Assembly (NCBI RefSeq): GCF_900143235.1
Contig: NZ_FRDF01000001.1
Location: forward strand, 186,001-250,000
DNA length: 64,000 bases
Direction of reading: 5' to 3'
From: Erythrobacter sanguineus
GTDB taxonomy: Bacteria > Pseudomonadota > Alphaproteobacteria > Sphingomonadales > Sphingomonadaceae
In this document: in pieces, positions 52,513-61,732 of the stretch
Layout of the letters: each line of letters starts with the position of its first letter
How positions within the stretch are numbered: position 1 is the stretch's first letter
Program-made: the position numbers and the translations under genes
Notes under the pieces: generated by a model
What the model was told of the DNA's origin: nothing
The model's input: only the letters and a program-made list of their open reading frames with translations
Database searches by the model: none

Positions 52513-55500
52513 ACTTTGACACGGTTCTGGTGGCGAACCGGGGCGCGATCGCCACCCGGATCATCCGCACGTGCAAGCGGATGGGATTGCGTGTCGTGGC
52601 GGTCTATTCCGAGGCAGATGCAGGATCGCTTCATGTGGCGCAGGCCGATGCGGCGGTGTGCATCGGCCCCGCGCCTGCAGCCGAAAGCTATCTGAACGTG
52701 CCTGCGATCCTGAAAGCCGCGAAGGACACCGGCGCAGGCGCGATCCATCCGGGCTATGGCTTCCTTGCCGAAAACGCCGAATTCGCCGAAGCCTGCGCGG
52801 CCGCCGGGATCGCCTTTATCGGCCCGACGCCCGACAATATCCGCACCTTCGGTCTCAAGCATTCCGCCCGCGCTCTGGCTGCGGCGCATGACCTGCCGCT
52901 TGCCCCCGGCACCGGTCTGCTGACCGGCGAAGACGAAGCCGCCGAGGCCGCCGCGAGGATCGGCTATCCGGTGATGCTCAAGGCGACAGCGGGCGGCGGC
53001 GGGATCGGGATGCGGATCTGCGGCGATGAAGCTTCGGTGCGCGAAGGCTTTGCCACCGTGGTGCGGCAGGGCGAGGCGAGTTTCGGCGATGCAGGCGTGT
53101 TCCTTGAACGTTACATCGCCAACGCCCGCCATATCGAGGTGCAAATCTTCGGCGACGGCAAGGGCCGCGTCATGCCGCTGGGGGAACGCGACTGTTCGCT
53201 GCAGCGCCGCAACCAGAAGGTGGTGGAGGAAGCGCCAGCGCCCTGCCTCGCCGACACCAAGCGCGGCGAGTTGATCGCGGCGGCGGTGCGGCTGGGCGAG
53301 GCGGCGGGGTATCTTTCCGCCGGAACGGTGGAATTCCTGTTCGATGCCGACCGGGCGGAATTCTTCTTCCTTGAAATGAACACAAGGCTGCAGGTCGAAC
53401 ACGGCGTCACCGAGGAAGTGATGGGGATCGATCTGGTCGAATGGATGATCCGCGGCGCGGGCGGCGATTTTGCCTTCCTCGATGCGCCAGCGCCCACGCC
53501 AAAGGGCCATGCGGTGCAGGTGCGGCTCTATGCCGAAGACCCGGCGCTGGACTACCGTCCGACCACCGGCACGCTCACCAATGTCGTCTTCCCCGGCGAT
53601 ATTCGCGCCGAGACATGGGTGATGGCAGGCACCAACGTGAGCGCGTGGTACGATCCCATGCTCGCCAAGCTGATCACTTATGCCGCAACGCGCGAAGATG
53701 CGATTGCCGCCATGCAGAATGCGCTGGCCGCCAGCCGAATCGACGGGATCGAGACCAACCTGCGCTGGCTGCGCGATGTGCTGCGCGAGGAACGCTTCAT
53801 CAGCGGCGCGGTGACCACGCGGCTGCTCGCCGGCGTGGCACATGGGCCAGCCAGCATCCGTGTGATTTCTGGTGGCACCTCTACCACGGTGCAGGATTGG
53901 CCCGGACGGCTGGGCCTGTGGGACGTCGGCGTGCCGCCTTCGGGGCCGATGGATGATCGCTCGCTTAGGCTCGGCAACCTGCTGCTCGGCAACCCCGAAG
54001 GGACCGCCGGGCTGGAGATCACCGCCAGCGGGCCAAGCCTGCTGTTCGAAAGCGCCGCACGCATCTGTCTGACCGGCGCGGATTTCGGCGCGAAGCTCGA
54101 TGGTCAGCCTGTCGCGCTCGGCCAGCCACTCGATATCGCGGCGGGACAGACGCTCACCATGGGCAGAGTCTCGGGGGGCGGGATGCGCGGATACATCCTG
54201 TTTGCGGGCGGGCTGGACATTCCGGCCTATCTCGGCAGCGCCAGCACCTTTACCCTCGGGCAGTTTGGCGGCCATGCGGCGCGGGCGCTGGTGGCGGGCG
54301 ATGTGCTGCATCTGGGGCAGGCGGAAACGGCCACGCGTGCGGTGGCCGAAAGCCTGCCCGAGATGGGCAAAAGCTGGGAGATGCGCGTCCTTTACGGCCC
54401 CCACGGCGCGCCTGATTTCTTCACGCCCGATGATATCGCCCGCTTCCTCGAGGCAGAATGGCAGGTGCATTACAATTCCAACCGCACCGGCGTGCGGCTG
54501 GTCGGCCCCAAGCCCGAATGGGCGCGGCGTGACGGGGGCGAGGCGGGGCTGCATCCCTCGAACATCCACGACAATCCCTATGCCATCGGCGCGGTGGATT
54601 TTACCGGCGACATGCCGATCATCCTCGGGCCGGACGGGCCTTCGCTGGGTGGGTTTGTGTGTCCCTTTACCGTGATTGCCGCAGACCGCTGGATGATCGG
54701 CCAGCTTGCGCCCGATGACCGGGTGCGGTTCGTGCCGGTCCGCATTGATGACGCCATTACGGCAGACGCCGCCCCGCTGACAGTCGCCCCCGCGCCGACC
54801 CCGGCCCGCGCAATCGCCGACCTCTCGCCGATCCTCGCGGAGTTTGCCGCCGATGGTGCGCGCCCGCGCACCACCTATCGTCAGCAGGGCGACTGCAACA
54901 TTCTGGTCGAGTATGGCGACATCGTGCTGGATATCGAGCTTCGCATCCGCGTCCATGCGCTGATGCAGGCGCTGGAGGATATGGCGCTCCCCGGCGTGAT
55001 CGACATCACCCCCGGCATCCGCTCGCTGCAACTGCATTTCGATGGCAAGGTGCTCGATCAACCCCGTGCGCTGGCAGCCTTGATGCAGGCCGAGGCGGCG
55101 ATGGGCGATCTCGATGACTTCACGATTCCCTCGCGCATCGTCCATCTGCCGCTGAGCTGGCGCGATCCGGCGATCACCGAGACCATCGAAAAATACATGG
55201 CCGCCGTGCGCAAGGATGCGCCGTGGTGCCCGGATAATATCGAATTCATCCGCCGCATCAACGGCCTGGCGGATAGCGACGCGGTGGAAAGCCTGATCTT
55301 CGATGCGAGCTACCTCGTGCTCGGGCTGGGCGACGTTTACCTTGGCGCACCGGTCGCCACCCCGGTCGATCCGCGCCACCGGCTGGTGACCACCAAATAC
55401 AACCCGGCGCGCACCTGGACTCCGCCCAATGTGGTCGGGATCGGCGGAGCCTATATGTGCATCTACGGGATGGAGGGGCCGGGCGGCTACCAGCTGTTCG

Positions 55501-56093
55501 GGCGCACCATTCAGGTGTGGAACACCCACCGCCAGACCGACGCCTTCGTCGATGGCAAGCCGTGGCTGTTGCGGTTCTTCGACCAGATCCGTTTCTACCC
55601 GGTGTCGGCAGAGGAACTGGCCGACTGGCGGCGCGATTTCCCCAATGGCAGGCGCTCGATCCGGGTCGAGGACAGCACCTTCCGGCTGGCCGATTACCGC
55701 GCCTTCCTTGCCGAAAACGCCGACAGCATCACCGCCTTCGAAACCACGCGTCAGGCCGCCTTCGATGCCGAGCGCGCCGCGTGGGAGGCTAGCGGCGAAT
55801 TCGACCGGGTCAGCGACCTCCTCGCCGAAGAAGCGCCCCTCGCAGCGGCGGCGATCGACATCCCCGAAGGCGCCGACCTCATCGAAGCGCCCTTTGGCGG
55901 GTCGGTGTGGAAGCTGCTGGTCGGCCCCGGCGACGAAGTGGAAGCAGGCGACGTGATTGCGGTGATCGAGGCGATGAAGATGGAATGCCCCTTCGAAAGC
56001 CCCACCAGCGGCACCATTGCCGCGCTCTACATCACAGAGCGCCAGTCGCTTCAGCCCGGCGCGCCGATGCTGGCCTTGCGGAGAGCGCCATGA
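52509..56093 (+). CDS. Biotin-dependent urea/guanidine carboxylase
   Basis: A 1194-residue multidomain enzyme. Residues 1-450 are a biotin carboxylase with ATP-grasp motifs (KATAGGGGIGM and later EMNTRLQVEHGVTEEVMGIDL). The middle and C-terminal parts are the two carboxyltransferase domains of the allophanate hydrolase-like (KipA/KipI-type) fold. The C-terminal biotinyl domain has EAMKMEC, with the biotin lysine near 1157. The family was named urea carboxylase, but members encoded with two DUF1989 genes act on guanidine. A carboxyltransferase active-site residue that distinguishes the two should be checked. Coupled by four bases at both ends. Confidence 0.9.
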   Translation: MNFDTVLVANRGAIATRIIRTCKRMGLRVVAVYSEADAGSLHVAQADAAVCIGPAPAAESYLNVPAILKAAKDTGAGAIHPGYGFLAENAEFAEACAAAGIAFIGPTPDNIRTFGLKHSARALAAAHDLPLAPGTGLLTGEDEAAEAAARIGYPVMLKATAGGGGIGMRICGDEASVREGFATVVRQGEASFGDAGVFLERYIANARHIEVQIFGDGKGRVMPLGERDCSLQRRNQKVVEEAPAPCLADTKRGELIAAAVRLGEAAGYLSAGTVEFLFDADRAEFFFLEMNTRLQVEHGVTEEVMGIDLVEWMIRGAGGDFAFLDAPAPTPKGHAVQVRLYAEDPALDYRPTTGTLTNVVFPGDIRAETWVMAGTNVSAWYDPMLAKLITYAATREDAIAAMQNALAASRIDGIETNLRWLRDVLREERFISGAVTTRLLAGVAHGPASIRVISGGTSTTVQDWPGRLGLWDVGVPPSGPMDDRSLRLGNLLLGNPEGTAGLEITASGPSLLFESAARICLTGADFGAKLDGQPVALGQPLDIAAGQTLTMGRVSGGGMRGYILFAGGLDIPAYLGSASTFTLGQFGGHAARALVAGDVLHLGQAETATRAVAESLPEMGKSWEMRVLYGPHGAPDFFTPDDIARFLEAEWQVHYNSNRTGVRLVGPKPEWARRDGGEAGLHPSNIHDNPYAIGAVDFTGDMPIILGPDGPSLGGFVCPFTVIAADRWMIGQLAPDDRVRFVPVRIDDAITADAAPLTVAPAPTPARAIADLSPILAEFAADGARPRTTYRQQGDCNILVEYGDIVLDIELRIRVHALMQALEDMALPGVIDITPGIRSLQLHFDGKVLDQPRALAALMQAEAAMGDLDDFTIPSRIVHLPLSWRDPAITETIEKYMAAVRKDAPWCPDNIEFIRRINGLADSDAVESLIFDASYLVLGLGDVYLGAPVATPVDPRHRLVTTKYNPARTWTPPNVVGIGGAYMCIYGMEGPGGYQLFGRTIQVWNTHRQTDAFVDGKPWLLRFFDQIRFYPVSAEELADWRRDFPNGRRSIRVEDSTFRLADYRAFLAENADSITAFETTRQAAFDAERAAWEASGEFDRVSDLLAEEAPLAAAAIDIPEGADLIEAPFGGSVWKLLVGPGDEVEAGDVIAVIEAMKMECPFESPTSGTIAALYITERQSLQPGAPMLALRRAP

Positions 56094-57856
56094 CCGCGCC
56101 CGAACGGCTTTCCGCCAGCGCCATTGCCGCTGCCGTCAACGCAGGCGAAACCAGCGCCGTGGCGGTGATCGAGGACACGCTCGCACGCCTTGCCGCCTAT
56201 GACGCGGTGCAGCCGCAAGTGTGGATCAGCCGCGAAAAGCCGCAAGCCCTGCTGGCAGCCGCGCGCGCTATCGATGCGCGCGTGGGCGCAGGCGAGCACC
56301 TGCCGCTGGCGGGTGTGCCGTTTGCCGCGAAGGACAATATCGACGTGGCAGGCTTTGCCACAACCGCCGCCTGCCCCGATTTTGCCTATCAGCCCGAACA
56401 ATCGGCCGGGGTGATCGAACGGCTGGAGAGCGCCGGCGCGATCTGTATCGGCAAGACCAATCTCGATCAGTTCGCTACCGGCCTTGTCGGCACCCGCAGC
56501 CCCTATGGCATCCCGCGCAATGCCTCCAACCTCGCCTTTGTCAGCGGCGGTTCCAGTTCCGGCTCGGCGGTTGCGGTGGCGGCGGGGCTGGTCGCTTTCG
56601 CGCTCGGCACCGATACGGCGGGATCGGGGCGCGTGCCCGCCGCCTTCAATCACCTTGTCGGATTGAAGCCCAGCAAGGGCCGCTGGAGCACGCGCGGGCT
56701 GGTGCCTGCCTGCCGCAGCATCGACTGCATCACCGTGTTCACCGACCGCCTCGCCGATGCGCGGCTGGTCGATAGCGTGGTGGCGGGCTTCGACGCCGCC
56801 GACCCGTTCTCGCGCCTGCTTGCCGATGTGCCGATCACCGGCAAGCGCATCGGCGTGCCCCGGCCCGATCAGCGCGTGTTCTTCGGCGACCTCCAAGCGG
56901 AGGAACTCTACACCCGCGCGCTCGGCGTGCTGGCTGAAAGTGCCGAACTGGTCGAGGTGGACATCACCCCGCTGCTCGAAGCCGCGCAATTGCTTTATGG
57001 CGGCCCGTGGGTGGCAGAGCGCACCGCCGCGATCGAAACCTTGCTGCGGGAAGCCCCCGAAGCGATTGATCCCGTCGTTCGCAGCGTGGTCGAACCGGGG
57101 ATGGATATCAGCGCGGTCGAGGTCTGGAACGGCATCTACCGCCTCGCCGAGCTGGCCCGCCATGCCGAGGCTTTGTGGCAGGATGTCGATGCGCTCGCCT
57201 TTCCCACCACCGGCACCACCTACCGTGTTGCCGAACTGGCCGCTGCGCCCGTCGCGCTCAACAGCAATCTGGGGCGCTACACCAATTTCGTGAACCTGCT
57301 CGACATGGTGGCGGTCGCCGTCCCGGCGGGGGCGCGCACCAATGGCACCGGTTTCGGCATCACCCTGATCGGCCCGGCACATAGCGACCTTGCGCTGATC
57401 GCCATGGCCGAAGCCTACCTTGACGCCGCAGCTTTACCAGCCTTGCCCCCGCTCGATACCGGAGATCACATGGACAAAATCAAACTCGCTGTCGTCGGCG
57501 CGCATCTTGAAGGCATGCCGCTGCACTGGCAGCTGACCAGCCGCGAGGCGACATTCGTCGGTGCCTTCACCACTGCGCCGACCTATCGCCTTTATGCCAT
57601 GGCCGATTCCGTTCCGCCCAAGCCTGCACTGGTGCACAGCCCCGACGGGGCAGCCATCGCGATCGAGGTCTATGAACTGGGCATGGCAGCGTTCGGCAGC
57701 TTCGTCGCCGAAGTGCCGCCGCCGCTTGCCATCGGCACGGTCACGCTGGAAGACGGCACCAGTGTGAAGGGTTTCGTCGCCGAACCGCGCGCGCTTGAGG
57801 GGGCGGAGGATATCACCCACCTCGGCGGCTGGCGGGCCTATATCGGGGGGCTGTAA
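56090..57856 (+). CDS. atzF: Allophanate hydrolase
   Basis: A 588-residue amidase-signature enzyme. The catalytic Lys81 is in AAKDNID, the cis-serine in GGSSSGSA and the nucleophile Ser179 in DTAGSGRVP. The C-terminal 130 residues match the extra domain of AtzF, separated from the amidase by an acidic linker. It hydrolyses allophanate to ammonia and carbon dioxide, the last step of the pathway. The start ATG overlaps the carboxylase stop (ATGA). Confidence 0.93.
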   Translation: MTAPERLSASAIAAAVNAGETSAVAVIEDTLARLAAYDAVQPQVWISREKPQALLAAARAIDARVGAGEHLPLAGVPFAAKDNIDVAGFATTAACPDFAYQPEQSAGVIERLESAGAICIGKTNLDQFATGLVGTRSPYGIPRNASNLAFVSGGSSSGSAVAVAAGLVAFALGTDTAGSGRVPAAFNHLVGLKPSKGRWSTRGLVPACRSIDCITVFTDRLADARLVDSVVAGFDAADPFSRLLADVPITGKRIGVPRPDQRVFFGDLQAEELYTRALGVLAESAELVEVDITPLLEAAQLLYGGPWVAERTAAIETLLREAPEAIDPVVRSVVEPGMDISAVEVWNGIYRLAELARHAEALWQDVDALAFPTTGTTYRVAELAAAPVALNSNLGRYTNFVNLLDMVAVAVPAGARTNGTGFGITLIGPAHSDLALIAMAEAYLDAAALPALPPLDTGDHMDKIKLAVVGAHLEGMPLHWQLTSREATFVGAFTTAPTYRLYAMADSVPPKPALVHSPDGAAIAIEVYELGMAAFGSFVAEVPPPLAIGTVTLEDGTSVKGFVAEPRALEGAEDITHLGGWRAYIGGL

Positions 57857-57906
57857 TTGCCGGAATTCGCCGCGCCTTGCCTGTGCCGCCAGCGGAGATC
57901 GCAGCC

Positions 57907-59427
57907 GTGAATACGCCTGCGCCCGAAGCTCTGCTGGCGTGGCTGCGCGAGAGCGACGAAACGTCGCACGCGCAGGCGCTTGCGCAGCTGCTGGAAGATC
58001 ACACCGCGCTTGCCCGCGCCAAGGATGCAGCCGAGGCGGCGAACGAGGCCAAGACCCGTTTTCTCGCCAGCGTCAGCCACGAAATCCGCTCGCCGCTCAA
58101 CGCGATCTACGGCTATGCGCAGCTGCTTGAACGCGGCGAAGGGCGCGATGCGGTGAAGGCGGGCAAGGTGATCCGCCGCAGCGCCGAACATCTTTCCAAT
58201 CTGGTCGAAGGGCTGCTCGATATCGCGCAGGTCGAAAGCGGTTCATTGAAGCTGGCACGTGACACGATCCGTTTGCCGGCTTTTCTCGAACAGCTGATCG
58301 ACATGTTTGCACCCCAGGCGGCGATGAAGGGGCTGGCGCTCCGGCTGGAGGTGCCGCCGACCCTGCCCGAATTCGTCCGCACCGATCCCAAGCGGCTGCG
58401 ACAGGTGCTGATCAACCTGCTGTCCAACGCGATCAAGTTCACCGACCATGGCGAAGTTACGCTCAAGGTGCATTACCGCAACGAGCTGGCGACCTTCGAA
58501 GTAACGGATAGCGGCATCGGTATTGCACCAGCGGATATTGCCCGCATCCTGCTGCCGTTCGAACGCGCCGGTGGCGTCTCTGCCGAGCGTGCCGGAATTG
58601 GGCTGGGGCTGGCGATCACGCAGGCGCTGGTGCATATCATGGGCGGCGAAATGCGGGTGGAGAGCCAGCCGGGCGAAGGCTCGCGCTTCATCGTGCGGCT
58701 GATGCTGTCGCAGCCGCTGTCGCCGCCGACCGATCTTCCCGCATCCGGCGGCACCAATTTCTACCTCGGGCGTGAACGCAAGCTGCTGCTGATCGATGAT
58801 GATTCCGCGCATCGTGATCTGCTGCGAGGCCTGCTTGAGCCGCGCGGCTTCCGGGTCTTCACCGCCGCGGATGGGGCGCAAGGTCTGGTGCTGGCGGGCG
58901 AGGTGCAGCCCGATCTCGTCCTGCTCGATGTTTCCATGCCGGCGATGACCGGCTGGGAAATTGCCGCAAAGCTGCGCGAACGCCACGGCCCGATGCTCAG
59001 GATCGTGATGCTGTCGGGTGAGACTGCCGGTTCCGGGCCGCCCGGACGGACGGGGCCAGCCAATGATGTATTTATCATGAAGCCATTTGATTTCAACATT
59101 CTGCTTGACGTTATCAGCGAACAGCTCGGGCTTGAATGGCCGCAGGCCGGATCTACGGCTGCGACCGGAGAGCCAACGGCGCGAACCGGCCTGCCGGCGC
59201 TGATGGCATGCGAGGCGCAGCCCCATCTTGCCGAGATCGAGCGTCTGGTGCGGATCGGCCATGTGCGCGCGATCGAGGCCCGGATCGATGCGATCGCGGC
59301 GCTCGGGCCGCAGGCGGCAGGATTGGCAGACGAAATGCGCCAGCGCCTTGATGCCTTTGACCTCAAGGCGCTGGCAACCCTTGCCAGGGCAGGGCAGGGC
59401 GATGACCGGACGGAGACCGGAGCATGA
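57907..59427 (+). CDS. Soluble hybrid histidine kinase, GTG start
   Basis: A 506-residue protein without membrane segments. A short N-terminal helix leads into a HisKA domain with His58 (SVSHEIRSPLNA), an HATPase domain (N box NLLSNAIKF, then DSGIGIA and GIGLGLAITQ) and a receiver domain with DDD at 297-299 and phospho-acceptor Asp341 (VLLDVSMPAMTG). The last 100 residues are helical and may be a degenerate Hpt domain. Start GTG 57907 has GGAG upstream; a TTG ten codons earlier is less likely. It lies 50 bases after atzF. Confidence 0.85.
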   Translation: MNTPAPEALLAWLRESDETSHAQALAQLLEDHTALARAKDAAEAANEAKTRFLASVSHEIRSPLNAIYGYAQLLERGEGRDAVKAGKVIRRSAEHLSNLVEGLLDIAQVESGSLKLARDTIRLPAFLEQLIDMFAPQAAMKGLALRLEVPPTLPEFVRTDPKRLRQVLINLLSNAIKFTDHGEVTLKVHYRNELATFEVTDSGIGIAPADIARILLPFERAGGVSAERAGIGLGLAITQALVHIMGGEMRVESQPGEGSRFIVRLMLSQPLSPPTDLPASGGTNFYLGRERKLLLIDDDSAHRDLLRGLLEPRGFRVFTAADGAQGLVLAGEVQPDLVLLDVSMPAMTGWEIAAKLRERHGPMLRIVMLSGETAGSGPPGRTGPANDVFIMKPFDFNILLDVISEQLGLEWPQAGSTAATGEPTARTGLPALMACEAQPHLAEIERLVRIGHVRAIEARIDAIAALGPQAAGLADEMRQRLDAFDLKALATLARAGQGDDRTETGA

Positions 59428-60329
59428 GTTCGCGTGACCGCATCCTGGTGGTTGACGACAATCCGGAATCGCTGCGGTTCCTGGTCGATACGCTCGAAGC
59501 AGAAGGCATGGACGTGCTGATTGCGCGTAGCGGCGAAGCGACGCTCGGGTTGCTGGCGGAGGCTGCGCCCGATCTAATCCTGATGGATGCGCTGATGCCC
59601 GGCATGAGCGGACTGGAGACCACCCGCCAGATCAAGCACAACCCGGCGACCGGGCATATCCCGGTAATTTTCATGACCGGGCTGACCGATCCCGAACATG
59701 TCGTCGCCGCGCTTGAAACGGGCGGGGTGGATTATGTCCGCAAGCCGGTGGTGGTCGATGAATTGCTGGCGCGCATCCGGGTGCATCTCGCCAATGCCCG
59801 CGCGTCCTACCGTTCGCGCCTCGCGCTGGGGCGGGCGGGGCGCAGCCTTGCCGCGGTCGGTCGCCGGGGCGGACTGATCTGGTGCACGCCGCAGGCCGAG
59901 AGCCTGTTCCAGCGGATCGATCCGGCGTGGCAAATCGACAGTGCGGCGCTGCCCGCCGCGCTCGCAGCGTCGGTGCTGCGGCTGCTGGCAGAGACCGGCC
60001 CGAACGCGGCGGTGCAGGTGGTGGCGGCAGGGCTGGAACTGGAGGTTGCCCTTGCCGAGAGCGACCGGCCGGACGAGACATTGTTCAAGATCACCGAGGT
60101 CGGCGAAGCATCGAAGGTGGATCTGCTGCAGGCCCAGACCGGCCTCACCCGGCGCGAGACGGAGGTGCTGTTGTGGGTCAGTTATGGCAAGACCAACCGC
60201 ACTGTCAGCGAGATTCTCGGGATCAGTCCGCGGACGGTGAACAAGCATCTTGAACAGGTGTTTCGCAAGCTCGGCGTCGAAACCCGCGCTGCTGCGACCG
60301 CCATTGCGGTGCGATATCTTTCCGAATGA
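59424..60329 (+). CDS. Response regulator with LuxR-type DNA-binding domain
   Basis: A 301-residue regulator. The receiver domain has the acidic pair DD11-12, phospho-acceptor Asp55 (LILMDALMPGMSG) and Lys in YVRKPVVVDE. A middle PAS-like region (residues 125-235) follows, then a LuxR/GerE helix-turn-helix (LTRRETEVLLWVSYGKTNRTVSEILGISPRTVNKH). The start overlaps the kinase stop (ATGA), so the pair is co-translated. It may report on the metabolism encoded just upstream. Confidence 0.9.
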   Translation: MSSRDRILVVDDNPESLRFLVDTLEAEGMDVLIARSGEATLGLLAEAAPDLILMDALMPGMSGLETTRQIKHNPATGHIPVIFMTGLTDPEHVVAALETGGVDYVRKPVVVDELLARIRVHLANARASYRSRLALGRAGRSLAAVGRRGGLIWCTPQAESLFQRIDPAWQIDSAALPAALAASVLRLLAETGPNAAVQVVAAGLELEVALAESDRPDETLFKITEVGEASKVDLLQAQTGLTRRETEVLLWVSYGKTNRTVSEILGISPRTVNKHLEQVFRKLGVETRAAATAIAVRYLSE

Positions 60330-60693
60330 AAGCGGGCGGGTTCTGCACAGGTGCGTGCGGCCCTACGTCATTCGGCCACTTCCTCGGCAAATGGGCCGCA
60401 GATAACGAACTTTATGACAGTCCTGTCAGCAGCATTTTTGTCCACACGGCGCCCATCGATCTGTTGATGCAACAAAGTGTCGGCAATTGACGCTTTTTTG
60501 ACGGTTCGGCCAATCGACCGAAACAATCACATCGGGGCAACGCGAGGCACGAACAGCAGCTTCAGGAATGCGGCGTGGCTGGGGCGACGGGTGGTCATGA
60601 CCGCTGAAGCAATAGCAGCCGGGGACGTCGTACCCGGTTGAGCCTCGATACCGGGGCAAGACAACAGACGTGAACCAATGATCGGAGTGCGCA
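60330..60693. other. Intergenic region (364 bp) with candidate regulatory sites
   Basis: No gene is recognised in this gap between the response regulator and the desaturase-like gene. It holds a perfect TGACAG-TC-CTGTCA palindrome, a possible promoter with TTGACG at 60498-60503 and AACAAT at 60522-60527 (18-base spacing), and a T-run (CTTTTTTG) at 60493-60500. GC content looks locally lower than in the flanking genes. Confidence 0.5.
60415..60428. promoter_or_regulatory. Palindromic site TGACAG-TC-CTGTCA
   Basis: A 14-base perfect dyad in the gap before the desaturase-like gene. It resembles binding sites of dimeric regulators, including lux-box half sites, but no LuxI/LuxR synthase pair is seen nearby. 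It is about 90 bases upstream of the possible promoter and could be a site for the neighbouring response regulator. Confidence 0.4.
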
Positions 60694-61701
60694 ATGCCCG
60701 GAGTGCAAGTCGGAAATCGGATCATCGGGGCTGATTCCCCCGTTACGGTCGGCTGGGAAAACATCGGCCGGGTCGAAGGCGGGCCGATCAAGCAGTTTGT
60801 GTTCACCCACTTCCAGCCGGCGGTGCTGTTTGGCCTGATTGCCTTCTGGTACTATGCGCCCAACGAATGGGCGCTGGCCTCGATCGGGATCGCCATCGGG
60901 CTGTGTTTCAAGGTCCTGCTGCTGGGGCTGGAATGGGTCAACCCGCGCTATCGCAGCTGGCAGCTGACCTGGAAAGAATTCGCGACCGACGTGTTCTATG
61001 TCGGCATGGGCTATACGCTGCTCAGGATGGTCGATGCCTATATCGGCGACGGCGTGATCATCGCCGCAGTCCAGGGCGCGTTCGACTGGAGCAAATTTTC
61101 GTGGTTCACCGGTCTGCCGCTGCTGATGCAGGCGGTGCTGATCTCGATGATCTTCGATTTCGGCCAGTACTGGATGCACCGCGGAATGCACAACTGGTAT
61201 CCGCTGTGGCTGACCCACGCACCGCACCACTACATCACCCAGCTCAACATCAACAAGGGCGCGGTCGGCAATCCGGTGGAACTGTTCCTGATCGGGCTTG
61301 GGATCGGCGGGTTCTTCGACTTCCTGCCGCGCGCCTTCCTGCTGGCCGGCGCGTTCGGCATGGCGGTGGGAACCTACCAGCACATCAACGTGCGTTTCAA
61401 CACGCCGCGCTGGTGGCGGTTCATCTTCAACACCACCGAACATCACAGCGTCCACCATTCGCAGGACTACGAGGCGACCCGCAGCAATTATTCGGGCACG
61501 TGGATCATCTGGGATCGCATTTTCGGCACCTGTGTCGATGGCGAGGCTGAGCTGTTGGGCATGGAAGGCGGCCGCCGGATGGATATCCGCGAAACTATGG
61601 TCTTCCCGTTTGTCGAAGGTTACAAGTCGATCAGGGCGTGGATGCGCGGCGGGGTCGAATTGCCCGAAGGTGTCGTGCGCGAGGCGGAACCGGCGGAGTG
61701 A
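60694..61701 (+). CDS. Sterol desaturase / fatty acid hydroxylase family protein
   Basis: A 335-residue di-iron membrane enzyme. The three histidine boxes HRGMH, HAPHH and HHSVHH are complete, with four to six membrane helices around them. The family includes C-5 sterol desaturase, fatty-acid 2-hydroxylase and carotenoid hydroxylase relatives. It oxidises a lipid C-H bond using oxygen. It is followed after 31 bases by a membrane protein gene. Confidence 0.88.
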   Translation: MPGVQVGNRIIGADSPVTVGWENIGRVEGGPIKQFVFTHFQPAVLFGLIAFWYYAPNEWALASIGIAIGLCFKVLLLGLEWVNPRYRSWQLTWKEFATDVFYVGMGYTLLRMVDAYIGDGVIIAAVQGAFDWSKFSWFTGLPLLMQAVLISMIFDFGQYWMHRGMHNWYPLWLTHAPHHYITQLNINKGAVGNPVELFLIGLGIGGFFDFLPRAFLLAGAFGMAVGTYQHINVRFNTPRWWRFIFNTTEHHSVHHSQDYEATRSNYSGTWIIWDRIFGTCVDGEAELLGMEGGRRMDIRETMVFPFVEGYKSIRAWMRGGVELPEGVVREAEPAE

Positions 61702-61732
61702 GGGTCTCCCTCCTCCGGCAGGCAAGCGACGC

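Noticed and set aside
52230..55529. A 1099-codon open frame antisense to the carboxylase
   Set aside because: It has His/Arg/Gly-rich composition, no recognisable motif and no ribosome-binding site. The plus strand holds an intact multidomain enzyme.
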